This document shows positions 53,175 to 61,191 of a stretch of DNA of 64,000 nucleotides, piece by piece. This DNA comes from an uncultured Bacteroidales bacterium. GTDB taxonomy: Bacteria > Bacteroidota > Bacteroidia > Bacteroidales > Bacteroidaceae. The position numbers were made by a program, and so were the translations under genes. The stretch is from contig CADCLN010000022.1 in assembly GCA_902802265.1 (NCBI GenBank), positions 1-64,000 on the forward strand, written 5' to 3'. The notes under the pieces were generated by a model. The model did not search any database. It had not been told where the DNA came from and was given only the letters and a program-made list of their open reading frames with translations. Numbering within the stretch: the first letter of the stretch is position 1; each line of letters begins with the position of its first letter.

Positions 53175-53777
53175 TTATTTTTCAGTATAGAAATCCACGT
53201 GTATAATCTGACTTAGGCTGACCATATTGATGTCGATGTCTATGTCGAGCTGATCCTTGTTGCCTATGCCCTTCAGTTCTACAGGTACTGCACCGAGGAT
53301 GGGGCCCAGCCAGTCTGCCGTGATGTCGGCATCGCCGCTCTGGATGTAGATGTCCCGAGTGACGGAGAAAAGGATGTTGTCGCCCTCCTGTTGCAGCGCA
53401 ATGTTTTCCAGCTTGATGGTTCCCACGGGCATCACGTCATTGCCGCTGACCAGCATGAAGTTTTTCAGGATGAAGTTGATGTGGTCATCATCCACTTTCT
53501 CTATGCTGATGGTCTGTTCCGTTGGGGTGTTCGATACGCCGTCCACTGTCACTTGCACGAAGCCCGTATAGGTGTCGCCCAGTCTCTCAGCCAATGTGCC
53601 GGTCTGACCATCCGTGTTTCCGCCGTCCTCCTTCCCTTTGTCGTCTGTGTTGGTATTGTGCCAATCGGCTGTGTGACTGTTGTCGCCGATGGCGGAGGGA
53701 GTATAGCCCAGTTCCTCGTAGCCGTCGCTACAGGCGCAGAGCGTGCATGTTGCGAGCAATAGGATAAAGTATTTCAT
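53175..53777 (-). CDS. Calycin-like lipoprotein
   Basis: 200 residues. Lipoprotein signal with lipobox CTLCAC, then an acidic/Asn-rich linker (about 25-60) and a lipocalin/calycin-like domain (GDTYTGFVQVTVDGVSNTPTEQTISIEKVDDDHINF and following strands) to the C-terminus. Such calycin-like proteins are typical companions of PCMD genes. The in-frame ATG at 53789 lies inside the ATTTACC-type repeat, so the ATG at 53777 is preferred. Probably a surface lipoprotein; ligand unknown. Confidence 0.75.
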   Translation of the reverse strand: MKYFILLLATCTLCACSDGYEELGYTPSAIGDNSHTADWHNTNTDDKGKEDGGNTDGQTGTLAERLGDTYTGFVQVTVDGVSNTPTEQTISIEKVDDDHINFILKNFMLVSGNDVMPVGTIKLENIALQQEGDNILFSVTRDIYIQSGDADITADWLGPILGAVPVELKGIGNKDQLDIDIDINMVSLSQIIHVDFYTEK

Positions 53778-53787
53778 TTTATTTGCC

Positions 53788-53862
53788 ATTTACCAACTTT
53801 ATTTACTATTTACTATTTACCATTTACCATTTCTTTCTCCCCCTGGAGGGGGATTTAGAGGG
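53788..53862. repeat. ATTTACC/ATTTACT tandem repeats and CCCCCTGGAGGGGG hairpin
   Basis: Short units ATTTACC, ATTTACT and TATTTACC repeat over 53788-53830, then CTCCCCCTGGAGGGGG forms a short perfect hairpin followed by GGGGGTC. The same kind of short repeat occurs upstream of tRNA-Asp. The G-rich hairpin looks like a dispersed intergenic element of this phylum. Confidence 0.6.
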
Positions 53863-53866
53863 GGTC

Positions 53867-54694
53867 TTAGTGCTTTAATTTATAGACCAGTCCGAATGTG
53901 CCATAAAGCGGATGAAGTCCCATGGTGACGGGGTTGCCTTCACTGTCGTTGAACGCGCTGTTCAGTCCGTAGCTGAGGTCGGCAAACGCTCCCCATTTCT
54001 TGGCAAAGGTCCAGTCCACGCCCAGGTCTAAGCCCCACTGGAAGCGGCGCATATATCCGTTGAAGCTGTCACCGCTGAAGTAGCCGCGTGTCGTCTCGTC
54101 GTTTCCCACATACACCAGGTCTCCGCGCACTTCGCCACGGCGCAGATAGGCGGTTGACTTCCCATCGGGTCCCGTCTCTCCGTAAGCATAACCGTAGAAG
54201 GAACGGCCTGTCAGCAGCGAGAGATAGATGCCCGCCTTGGCCTTCAGCGCAGCGGTAGGCTGCCAGATAGCCTGTATGGGCAACGTGAAACCCGTCTGCC
54301 GGACGTTGATGACCACATTGCCCGTGTAGGGGCCTGTGATTTCCTCCACGCCTTGACGCAGGATGACGTCGAATTGGCGCAGGGTTACGTCGCTCTTGAA
54401 GCCCTTCTGTTCAAAATACAGCCCAGCCTGCACGCCCCAATGTTCGTTCCACCGATAGACAGCGTCGGCTCCCACTCGGTAGTTGAACTTAGGCGAATAC
54501 GAATTGAGTCCACGCACAGCCGCAGGGAAACCCATTGGCAATGTGCCGCCGACACTGTATCCGGCCCTGAGTTCATAGTCAAACTGCTGTCCGTTGGCAC
54601 AGAGGGCGCAGAGGAAGCAGAGGGCACAGAGGTAGCGGCGAATACGGCTGTTGGTCCGTGCGGAACGGTATGTTGTTCTTTCCTTTTTCATCAT
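53867..54694 (-). CDS. Outer-membrane beta-barrel protein (PorT/OmpW-like size)
   Basis: 275 residues. After a basic N-terminus comes a Cys/Leu-rich signal peptide (RYLCALCFLCALCANGQ, about residues 20-36), then an eight-to-ten-stranded barrel (YELRAGYSVGG, WGVQAGLYFEQKG, GFTLPIQAIWQ, WGLDLGVDWTF, LYGTFGLVYKLKH). It belongs to the small Bacteroidetes barrel proteins such as 'PorT family' proteins. Its start overlaps the PCMD lipoprotein stop (ATGA). The signal peptide is encoded by a CACAGAGGGC-type repeat also found at the start of the GH97 gene. Confidence 0.8.
   Translation of the reverse strand: MMKKERTTYRSARTNSRIRRYLCALCFLCALCANGQQFDYELRAGYSVGGTLPMGFPAAVRGLNSYSPKFNYRVGADAVYRWNEHWGVQAGLYFEQKGFKSDVTLRQFDVILRQGVEEITGPYTGNVVINVRQTGFTLPIQAIWQPTAALKAKAGIYLSLLTGRSFYGYAYGETGPDGKSTAYLRRGEVRGDLVYVGNDETTRGYFSGDSFNGYMRRFQWGLDLGVDWTFAKKWGAFADLSYGLNSAFNDSEGNPVTMGLHPLYGTFGLVYKLKH
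54598..54636. repeat. Repeat encoding the LCALC-type signal peptide (copy 1)
   Basis: Composed of GCACAGAGGGC/GCAGAGGAAGC units on the plus strand. A close 39-nt copy at 63172-63210 encodes the same kind of signal peptide in an unrelated protein. Confidence 0.65.
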
Positions 54695-55941
54695 TCATTC
54701 ACAATTTTAAAGTTATCCACCAGCAATGTGCTGCCCAGCGCACCGGAATAGGTTGCACCGTCCTTGCTGGACGAGCAGACCACAGCGAAATTGTAGCCAT
54801 GGCGCTCCAGCACCGCAGGGTCAATCTCTTCGGTCCAAACAAAGGGCAGGTCGAACTTCACCCAGCCGTTCAGACCGACTTGCCAATTCTTCACTTCAGC
54901 CTTTCCCACAGCCAGCGGACTGTCTTCCACGTCGTCGCCATGCAACACAACCGACCGTCCCTGTGCATCGTGGTTTTTATACACCACACAGTAGATGGCA
55001 GGTTGGTCCGTGCCTGGGATGTTCTCGCCGTTCTGGTCGGTCATCTGCACACCAGGCTCAAACTGGTAATAGCCTGTAAAGCGCACAGGTTTGCGTCCCA
55101 AAATGCTGTTGTCGCCAAAGCGAGTAGCCTGCAGCGTATTGGTCAGGGCCACGCTGAAGTCAAACGTGCCGATAAACAGATTGCCTGCTGCCAGCGGCAT
55201 CTTGAACAGTTCGCCAAACTCGCCTGTGCTGCAAGTGGTCAGCCGCACGTATGCGCCGCCATCCACACCGCCTTTGGCTACAGGCACAGTGGGGTACTCT
55301 TCGGGTGTGGCACTGCCGCGAGCCGTACTGAAGCCCTTGTTGGCTGTGGCCCAGTTCGGCACGGTGCGCATTTCACCGTTCCACGGGTCGCTCCATTCGT
55401 AGAATTTCCGAGCTTGCGCTTCTAAATAATAGTGCTCAAAGTCGTAGCTGATGACGTCGCTCATGTCCACCAGATTCTCGCTGAACTTCACCTGATAGGG
55501 TCGCACATGTCTGCCCGCCTTGGCATACTGAGCCAGCTGCTGCATATAAGCCACGGTCGCCTCGGGCGTAGTGGGGTATTGCACCAGTTCCTGCTCATCC
55601 TCGGCAATGACAAAATACAGTTGCGCCTGTTCGTTGGAGAAGTCGCGCAGCGTTCCCTGTGGAGGAAACAGCGTGGCACCCTTCGAGATGGTGAAAGTGG
55701 GTGTGAGCCGCGACAAGTCTGCCGTGGGTCTTACGCCCTGAAACACAATGATGCTCTGTCCGAAGTCGTCCAACAGCGGAGCCGCCGTGTCGTTCAGCAG
55801 AAAGAAATAGTCTTCGGGGTGGGGCAGGTGTACCACAGCCCTTCTGATGTCACACTCCTGGTTCGGAGCCTGATCTTTTATACAAGAAGCAATGCCTAGT
55901 CCGCAGAAAGCCAGACTGAGCACCAGTCGAAAAGTTTTCAA
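54691..55941 (-). CDS. PCMD-domain lipoprotein
   Basis: 416 residues. Lipobox IASC (Cys20) after a short signal; then a region with an Ig/DUF-like fold (IRRAVVHLPHPEDYFFLL ... FTISKGATLFPPQGT) and the PCMD domain (about 190-415; FYEWSDPWNGEMRTVPNWATANKG, LGWVKFDLPF-like NGWVKFDLPFVWTEE, LLVDNFKIVNE). The start is a TTG at 55941: no in-frame ATG lies between it and an upstream stop, and the promoter places the transcript start 40 bp before it. First gene of a unit PCMD lipoprotein - barrel - calycin-like - PCMD/dockerin, all envelope proteins and probably one glycan-related surface system. Confidence 0.85.
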   Translation of the reverse strand: MKTFRLVLSLAFCGLGIASCIKDQAPNQECDIRRAVVHLPHPEDYFFLLNDTAAPLLDDFGQSIIVFQGVRPTADLSRLTPTFTISKGATLFPPQGTLRDFSNEQAQLYFVIAEDEQELVQYPTTPEATVAYMQQLAQYAKAGRHVRPYQVKFSENLVDMSDVISYDFEHYYLEAQARKFYEWSDPWNGEMRTVPNWATANKGFSTARGSATPEEYPTVPVAKGGVDGGAYVRLTTCSTGEFGELFKMPLAAGNLFIGTFDFSVALTNTLQATRFGDNSILGRKPVRFTGYYQFEPGVQMTDQNGENIPGTDQPAIYCVVYKNHDAQGRSVVLHGDDVEDSPLAVGKAEVKNWQVGLNGWVKFDLPFVWTEEIDPAVLERHGYNFAVVCSSSKDGATYSGALGSTLLVDNFKIVNE

Positions 55942-55988
55942 ACGAATGTCTTGTTGAATCTATAAAGTTATGTTACTAAAACAGGATG

Positions 55989-56020
55989 CAAAGTTAAAAA
56001 GTTTGTCAGACATACGCAAA
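55989..56020 (-). promoter_or_regulatory. Promoter of the PCMD operon
   Basis: Minus strand TTTG (56020-56017), 20-bp spacer, TAACTTTG (55996-55989): exact consensus. It faces away from the sigma-factor promoter at 56211; the palindrome array lies between them. Confidence 0.75.
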
Positions 56021-56059
56021 CAATCCCGCTAAAAACTGCAAATTTTTTACAAATTCTAT

Positions 56060-56205
56060 AGAAAAGATTTACCATTTCAGCGGAAAACGATGCTCATAGA
56101 ATTGGTAAGGTTTTACCATCGAAGTGGTAATGTTTTACCGTAGAAGTGGTAAAGTTTTACCAATGCAGTGGTAAAGTTTTACCACAACGATGGTAATTTT
56201 TTGGT
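56060..56205. repeat. Array of 14-bp palindromes phased at 22 bp
   Basis: Five clear units of the form GGTAAnnnTTTACC start at 56104, 56126, 56148, 56170 and 56192, an exact 22-bp period, separated by 8-nt spacers of which three end in AGT. Two weaker in-phase units precede them (56060, 11 of 14 matching, and 56082, 7 of 14). The last unit ends 5 bp before the -33 box of the sigma-factor promoter. The 331-bp gap 55942-56272 holds nothing else than the two promoters. Confidence 0.85.
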
Positions 56206-56210
56206 AAAAT

Positions 56211-56241
56211 TTTGGCGTTTCTGTAATGATTCGTAATTTTG
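56211..56241 (+). promoter_or_regulatory. Promoter of the ECF sigma operon
   Basis: TTTG (56211-56214), 19-bp spacer, TAATTTTG (56234-56241). It is of the housekeeping type, so the sigma gene need not start by its own factor; the palindrome array abuts it. Confidence 0.7.
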
Positions 56242-56272
56242 TGGCAATATATGAATAGAAACCCAGCGAGAA

Positions 56273-56863
56273 ATGGACGAAAGAACAAAGAACGATGTGC
56301 TATGCACCCTGGACGACGCGCGTCTGATTCAGCGCATACTGAAGGGGCAGACCGGTGCCTTCCGATACATTGTGCGGCGACACAGGGCTGCGATGGTCAG
56401 ATTTGTGGGGCGAATGCTTCCCGACGGTGCAGACGTGGAGGACGTGGTGCAGGATGTGTTTGTGGAGGCATACCAAAGTCTGGCGAACTACTGTGCGGAG
56501 CGGGCTGCCTTCCCGACGTGGCTGAGCCGTGTGGCATACTACACCGTGCTGCACCACTTGCGGCGAAAGTCCGTGCCGATGACCTCGCTCGACGGTGACG
56601 AAAGCCTGCTCGACACGGTGAGCGACGAGGCGGCAGACAGCCTGTGGCAAACGGCTGGCGAGGCCGAAGTGGATGCGCTCGACCAGGTCCTTTCGATGCT
56701 CCGGCCCGAAGACCGTATGCTGGTACAGCTGTTTTACTACGACGGGAAGCCGCTCACAGAAATTGCCTATGTCCTGGACAGCAAGGCTGGCACGCTGGCC
56801 ACGAGGCTTTGCCGCATCAGAAAGAAACTCTATGTCATATTGAAAACAATGGAAAGGAACTGA
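56273..56863 (+). CDS. ECF RNA polymerase sigma factor
   Basis: 196 residues with region 2 (about 17-90: LIQRILKGQTGAFRYIVRRH, MLPDGADVEDVVQDVFVEAYQ, FPTWLSRVAYYTVLHHLRRK) and region 4 (about 140-190: LDQVLSMLRPEDRMLVQLFYYDGKPLTEIAYVL and AGTLATRLCRIRKKL). An insertion between the regions is acidic (SLDGDESLLDTVSDEAADS). It is followed 2 bp later by the anti-sigma gene and then a receptor, the classic cell-surface signalling order. Confidence 0.94.
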   Translation: MDERTKNDVLCTLDDARLIQRILKGQTGAFRYIVRRHRAAMVRFVGRMLPDGADVEDVVQDVFVEAYQSLANYCAERAAFPTWLSRVAYYTVLHHLRRKSVPMTSLDGDESLLDTVSDEAADSLWQTAGEAEVDALDQVLSMLRPEDRMLVQLFYYDGKPLTEIAYVLDSKAGTLATRLCRIRKKLYVILKTMERN

Positions 56864-56865
56864 TT

Positions 56866-57480
56866 ATGAAACCACAGATGGATTTAGAAGAACAACGGAC
56901 GGGACAGGTCCAAAGGATGGAAACGACGGAAATGCTCGCTGCCGGCAGGGGCATTCGGGAGGCATTGCGCCGGCAAACGGAACGTGCCGAAAGGACAGAA
57001 CTGTCGGACGATTTTGAAGACCAAGTGATGAACCGTATAGAAGCCCTCGGTCCCACAAAAAGGGTGGGATGGCAGCTGCGCCGCATGGCTGCTATCTGGC
57101 TGGCGCTGTGCTTGATGGGTGGACTGAGCTACGCTGCCTATCATGCTGTGAAAGGGCATTGGTTCGGCAGGGAACAGGTTGCCCGTCCCGACGGGGCGGC
57201 ACAGGTCGTGCCCATGCCGAAAGCGGCCGCAGGGCAGGTTGTACGCTTTGCCAACCAGCCCTTGGACAGCATCCTGCTGGAGGTGGGCACTCACTATCGG
57301 CGAACTGTCGTTTTCAGGGACGAAACATCACGCGCACAGCGACTGCTCATCAGTTGGAATGTGGCAGCACCTTTGTCCGACTTCCTGGAGATACTGAACG
57401 AACTGGACGGACTGCGCATTACGGATGTGCGCGACACGCTTTTTGTGGAATCGGCTGCTGAGGAGGACGAGGAGGAATGA
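56866..57480 (+). CDS. Anti-sigma factor with one membrane segment and DUF4974/STN-like domain
   Basis: 204 residues. Cytoplasmic helical part (1-70), one membrane segment (about 73-92), and a periplasmic DUF4974-like domain (about 128-195; VVRFANQPLDSILLEVGTHYRRTV, LLISWNVAAPLSDFLEILNELDGL), which is the C-terminal domain of FecR-type regulators. The FecR middle domain is missing, so it is a shortened FecR-like anti-sigma. The ATG at 56866 is chosen over the longer open frame that starts inside the sigma gene in another phase. It overlaps the receptor gene by 4 bp. Confidence 0.85.
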   Translation: MKPQMDLEEQRTGQVQRMETTEMLAAGRGIREALRRQTERAERTELSDDFEDQVMNRIEALGPTKRVGWQLRRMAAIWLALCLMGGLSYAAYHAVKGHWFGREQVARPDGAAQVVPMPKAAAGQVVRFANQPLDSILLEVGTHYRRTVVFRDETSRAQRLLISWNVAAPLSDFLEILNELDGLRITDVRDTLFVESAAEEDEEE

Positions 57481-60400
57481 ATAAGGATTTTTGTAGTCAC
57501 GTGATGATGTCCTTGCGGTTCCGCGCCTTTCTTCTTGCCTTGGCCATGGCTTTCGCGGCGTCGGCACAGACACTCAGTTTCGATTTCCACAGGGTGCCGC
57601 TCTCCGAAGCCCTCTCTACGATTGACCGTGCAGCCGACGACTACACGCTGACCTGTGTGCTGAGCGACCTGGAGCACCTGCGTGTGTCGGCTCGCATCAA
57701 GAACCTCTCCGCACCCGAGGCTGTGGAGCGACTCTGCAAGGGACAGCCTGTCAAGGTGAAGACGAAGGGCAACCAAATCATTGTGCAATACAGGAAGAAC
57801 AAGGACCGCACCATTGCCCTGTGGGGACATGTGCGCAACGACTTCACCAAGCGCGGCATTCTGGGTGCCAAGATTACACTGATGACCGACGAGGGCTTCA
57901 TCCTCGACACTATGCGCACGTGGACTCCGAACAACGACTTTGCAGACGCAGTCTATCGCTTCGATGTGCCCGTGCAGCCTGCGCACTATGTCATCCTGGC
58001 GGAACACCCCGAATATGAGAGCGCCATTGTGGAGTACGACCTGCGCTATGTGGCTCGCAACACGTTTTTCGACGTGCCCCACCACTTCATGCACAAGCGC
58101 AAAAAGACCGAACTCACAGGCGGCACGCTGCAAGAGGTCGTTGTGAAGGCAACGAAGGTGAAGATGGTCTATCGGGGCGATACAATCATCTACAATGCCG
58201 ATGCCTTCAATGTGCCCGAGGGAAGTATGCTCGACGCCCTCATCCGTCAGATGCCAGGCACGGAACTCAAGGCGAATGGCGAGATTTATGTGGAGGGGCG
58301 CAAGATTGACTTCCTGACGCTGAACGGCGAGGACTTCTTCAAGGGGAAGAACAAGGTGATGCTTGAGAACCTGCCGTATTATGTGGTGCAAAACATCAAG
58401 GTCTATGAGAAACCGACCGAAAAGAGCGAATGGCTGGGGGTGGCCGATGCCCCGCGCGACTACGTCATGGATGTCATCCTGAAACGGGAGTACAGCCGTG
58501 GCTACATGGTGAATGCTGACGTGGCTGCGGGTACACACCACCGCTACATGGCAAGGGCTATGGGCGCCCGCTTTACGGACCATTCGCGCATGATGGGTTT
58601 TGTCAACATGAACAATACCAACGAAACGCGGGTGCCTGGACTGGAGGGTGACTGGGACCCCACCAAAGACCTCAACGGCGGCGACATGGATCGCAAACAC
58701 ATGGGCTTTGGTCTTGAAATCAGCGACAAGGAGAAGCGGTGGCGCGAGGCAGGCAGTGTGGAAGTGGCGTGGACGGACCAAAAGACGGACTACAGAAAAG
58801 CGGAAAGACTCTTCCTGCCCACAGGCGACAATTTCACACGTCAGCAAACGCTGAACCGGCATGATCGCTTCGACCTGGATGTGCAGAATATGTTTACGCT
58901 GAAAAAGCCTTTCTGGTTCTATAATCGTGTGGATTTGCACTACAACCACAATTCCGTCGGTGCGCTGAATCGCAATGCCCGTTTCCTGATAGACCCTTCG
59001 CCCTGGGGCAATACTGTGCAGGTGCTCGACTCGGTGCAGTCTGCTTGGGCAGCCGGACAGTTGCCCGCCGCCGTGGTGAATGTGTCGAACATCGAGGCGC
59101 CTTTGGATTACCGCTACTTCACGTTGAGTTACAATTTCAACCTGAGCCAAATATTGCCCTGGGGCGACGACTGTGAACTGGAAGGCAACGTGAGCTATAA
59201 CCATGCCAAGACTGAAGAAGTGAACCGTCAGCGCATCAGCGGCAACATCGACTCGCAGCAGCATGCCCACCTTTGGCAAAAGGAGAATGACCTGAATGGA
59301 TGGGTCCGCGCCAAATATACGTTCCATACGCTGGGCGGTTGGCACTATCGCGCTTTCATTGCCTATGAACAGCGCCGCTGGCAGGACGACTATGACCGCT
59401 TCCGCATGGATCAGTTGCCTGGCTGGTTCGATGTGGAGCAAGCCCTGGAGGCCTTGCCTTCTACGCGCGAAGCAATGTTGGCTGCCCTCGACCGCGCCAA
59501 TACTTACGACCAGCATACCACCAAACGGAAGTGGACGCCAGGGGCTTATGTCTATTATGACAAACAGGGGAATGGGCGCAGCACTTGGTTCTCGCTGGAA
59601 TTGCCTTGGCACGTGGAACGACTGCATACGGATTACCATTCGGCTCAGCTTGATACGACGGCTTTGCACCGCTTCTCTATGCTCACGCCACAACTGGAAC
59701 TGAATGTGCGTTGGCATAACTTTGACCGTCGCTTCAGTGCAGGCTACAAGACTTCTTATAACCTTCCCAACGGCCTGACGTGGATGGTCCATTCTCGTCA
59801 GAACACAGACCCGCTGGAGGTTCGCTTGGGCAATCCGGACCTGAAAGCCGCTTACACGCATAAGGTCTATGTGAACTATTCGTCGCGTGTGCGGCCCATC
59901 AATCAGGTCACAACCCTGTCGGGCGGTTTCGATATTGTGCAAAATGCCATCAGCACTGGGCGCACCTACGACCCGCAGACGGGCATCACCACCTATCGAC
60001 CCGAGAACGTGCACGGCAACTGGTCGGCTTGGGGACAGGTGCAATGGGGACGCAGCCTCGACCGTCAGCACCGTTTCTATCTGGAAGTCTTTCCCATCGT
60101 TTCTTACAACCACAGTGTGGATGTGTCGGCAGTGAGGGATGGCTTGGCTCTTAGTGTTGTGCAGCCCTCCCGTCTCAGCACGGTCAGCACCTGGCGACTG
60201 GAGAATTCGCTGAAGCTCCGCTATCAGCTGGACCAGCTCACCCTCGGTGTTAACGGTGACATTGAGTGGTCAAACTCGCACAGTCAACGTGTTGATTTCC
60301 ATACGCTCAACACCGTGCAGTTCAATTATGGCCTCACAGCCCAGTACACCTTCCCATGGCGACTGCAATTTGCCACAGACATCAAGATGTTCTCACGTCG

Positions 60401-60641
60401 TGGCTACGACGAACAGAGCATGAACGCCGACGACCTTGTGTGGAACCTCAGCCTGTCCTATCCCCTTTGGAAGAACCGCTTCACAGTACGCCTCGAAGCC
60501 TTTGACATCCTCCAAAACCTCTCCAATATTTATTATAATGTGAATGCCCAAGGACAAACCGAAGTCTGGCGCAACTCCATTCCCGCCTACTTAATGCTCC
60601 ACCTAGGCTGGAAGTGGCAAAAGATGCCGAGGGGCAAATGA
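57477..60641 (+). CDS. STN-domain outer-membrane receptor of the sigma/anti-sigma locus
   Basis: 1054 residues. A signal peptide (about 10-31) is followed by an STN secretin/TonB short N-terminal domain (about 32-100; QTLSFDFHRVPLSEALSTI), an Ig-like or carboxypeptidase-like part, a plug (TIIYNADAFNVPEGSMLDALIRQMPG, YVEGRKIDFLTLNGEDFFKGK) and a large beta-barrel ending LMLHLGWKWQKMPRGK. The STN domain is what links receptors to FecR-like anti-sigma factors. Unlike SusC, there is no SusD gene next to it. The start ATG overlaps the anti-sigma stop (ATGA). Ligand unknown. Confidence 0.88.
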   Translation: MNKDFCSHVMMSLRFRAFLLALAMAFAASAQTLSFDFHRVPLSEALSTIDRAADDYTLTCVLSDLEHLRVSARIKNLSAPEAVERLCKGQPVKVKTKGNQIIVQYRKNKDRTIALWGHVRNDFTKRGILGAKITLMTDEGFILDTMRTWTPNNDFADAVYRFDVPVQPAHYVILAEHPEYESAIVEYDLRYVARNTFFDVPHHFMHKRKKTELTGGTLQEVVVKATKVKMVYRGDTIIYNADAFNVPEGSMLDALIRQMPGTELKANGEIYVEGRKIDFLTLNGEDFFKGKNKVMLENLPYYVVQNIKVYEKPTEKSEWLGVADAPRDYVMDVILKREYSRGYMVNADVAAGTHHRYMARAMGARFTDHSRMMGFVNMNNTNETRVPGLEGDWDPTKDLNGGDMDRKHMGFGLEISDKEKRWREAGSVEVAWTDQKTDYRKAERLFLPTGDNFTRQQTLNRHDRFDLDVQNMFTLKKPFWFYNRVDLHYNHNSVGALNRNARFLIDPSPWGNTVQVLDSVQSAWAAGQLPAAVVNVSNIEAPLDYRYFTLSYNFNLSQILPWGDDCELEGNVSYNHAKTEEVNRQRISGNIDSQQHAHLWQKENDLNGWVRAKYTFHTLGGWHYRAFIAYEQRRWQDDYDRFRMDQLPGWFDVEQALEALPSTREAMLAALDRANTYDQHTTKRKWTPGAYVYYDKQGNGRSTWFSLELPWHVERLHTDYHSAQLDTTALHRFSMLTPQLELNVRWHNFDRRFSAGYKTSYNLPNGLTWMVHSRQNTDPLEVRLGNPDLKAAYTHKVYVNYSSRVRPINQVTTLSGGFDIVQNAISTGRTYDPQTGITTYRPENVHGNWSAWGQVQWGRSLDRQHRFYLEVFPIVSYNHSVDVSAVRDGLALSVVQPSRLSTVSTWRLENSLKLRYQLDQLTLGVNGDIEWSNSHSQRVDFHTLNTVQFNYGLTAQYTFPWRLQFATDIKMFSRRGYDEQSMNADDLVWNLSLSYPLWKNRFTVRLEAFDILQNLSNIYYNVNAQGQTEVWRNSIPAYLMLHLGWKWQKMPRGK

Positions 60642-60703
60642 ATTATTTCCTCGCTCCGTCTGTGAAGATGGTGGGGTATTCTTTATTTTTTTCTGCCGTC
60701 TCT

Positions 60704-60734
60704 TTTGTCTATTCCAATACTTTTCGTAATTTTG
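60704..60734 (+). promoter_or_regulatory. Promoter of the WbuC-like gene
   Basis: TTTG (60704-60707), 19-bp spacer, TAATTTTG (60727-60734); the ATG follows 28 bp later. Confidence 0.75.
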
Positions 60735-60762
60735 CAGCCCAAATGAACAATATAAAGAACCA

Positions 60763-61167
60763 ATGAAAATAATCAACAAAGATTTGTTAGACAAAGTGAC
60801 GGGGGAGGCGAAAGCGTCGCCTCGGTTGCGGATGAACTATAATTTCCACCAGAGTCTGGAGGATAAGTGTCATCGGTTTTTGAATGCGCTGGAAGTGGGT
60901 ACAGTGGTGCCGATTCACCACCATGTGACGAAGGACGAGACCTTCATTCTGCTGAGAGGAAGGGTGCGTGTTTCTACATACAATGATGACGGTACGGTGC
61001 GCGAAAGTGTTGTCCTCTGTCAGGAGGAAGGACGCTACGGCGTGGACATTCCTAAGAATACTTGGCATAATGTGGAATGTCTGGAGGCTGACTCCGTTAT
61101 CTTTGAGGTGAAGGAAGGTCCCTTTGTAGAGCACGAAGTGGATGGTATTTTGACGAAAGCAAAATAG
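60763..61167 (+). CDS. WbuC-family cupin-fold metalloprotein
   Basis: 134 residues. The cupin motifs PIHHHVTKDETFILLRGRVRV and GRYGVDIPKNTWHNVECLE provide the metal-binding His residues; the N-terminus KIINKDLLDKVTGEAKASPRLRMNYNFH is the WbuC mark. WbuC was first noted in O-antigen clusters; activity unknown. Here it stands alone, convergent with the GH97 gene with a 24-bp gap. Confidence 0.9.
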   Translation: MKIINKDLLDKVTGEAKASPRLRMNYNFHQSLEDKCHRFLNALEVGTVVPIHHHVTKDETFILLRGRVRVSTYNDDGTVRESVVLCQEEGRYGVDIPKNTWHNVECLEADSVIFEVKEGPFVEHEVDGILTKAK

Positions 61168-61191
61168 GCATCCACTTCGATAACTGTTTTT

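Noticed and set aside
56104..56205. CRISPR array
   Set aside because: Repeats are only 14 bp and palindromic, spacers 8 nt and similar to each other, and no cas gene is present.
57294..60113. A 939-codon open frame on the minus strand across the receptor gene
   Set aside because: It is antisense to the STN receptor, which has signal peptide, plug and barrel; the translated sequence is rich in His/Arg/Val with no domain, as expected from a shadow frame in GC-rich DNA.
60642..60762. Small gene between the receptor and the WbuC-like gene
   Set aside because: Only a consensus promoter is present; no frame with a plausible start.
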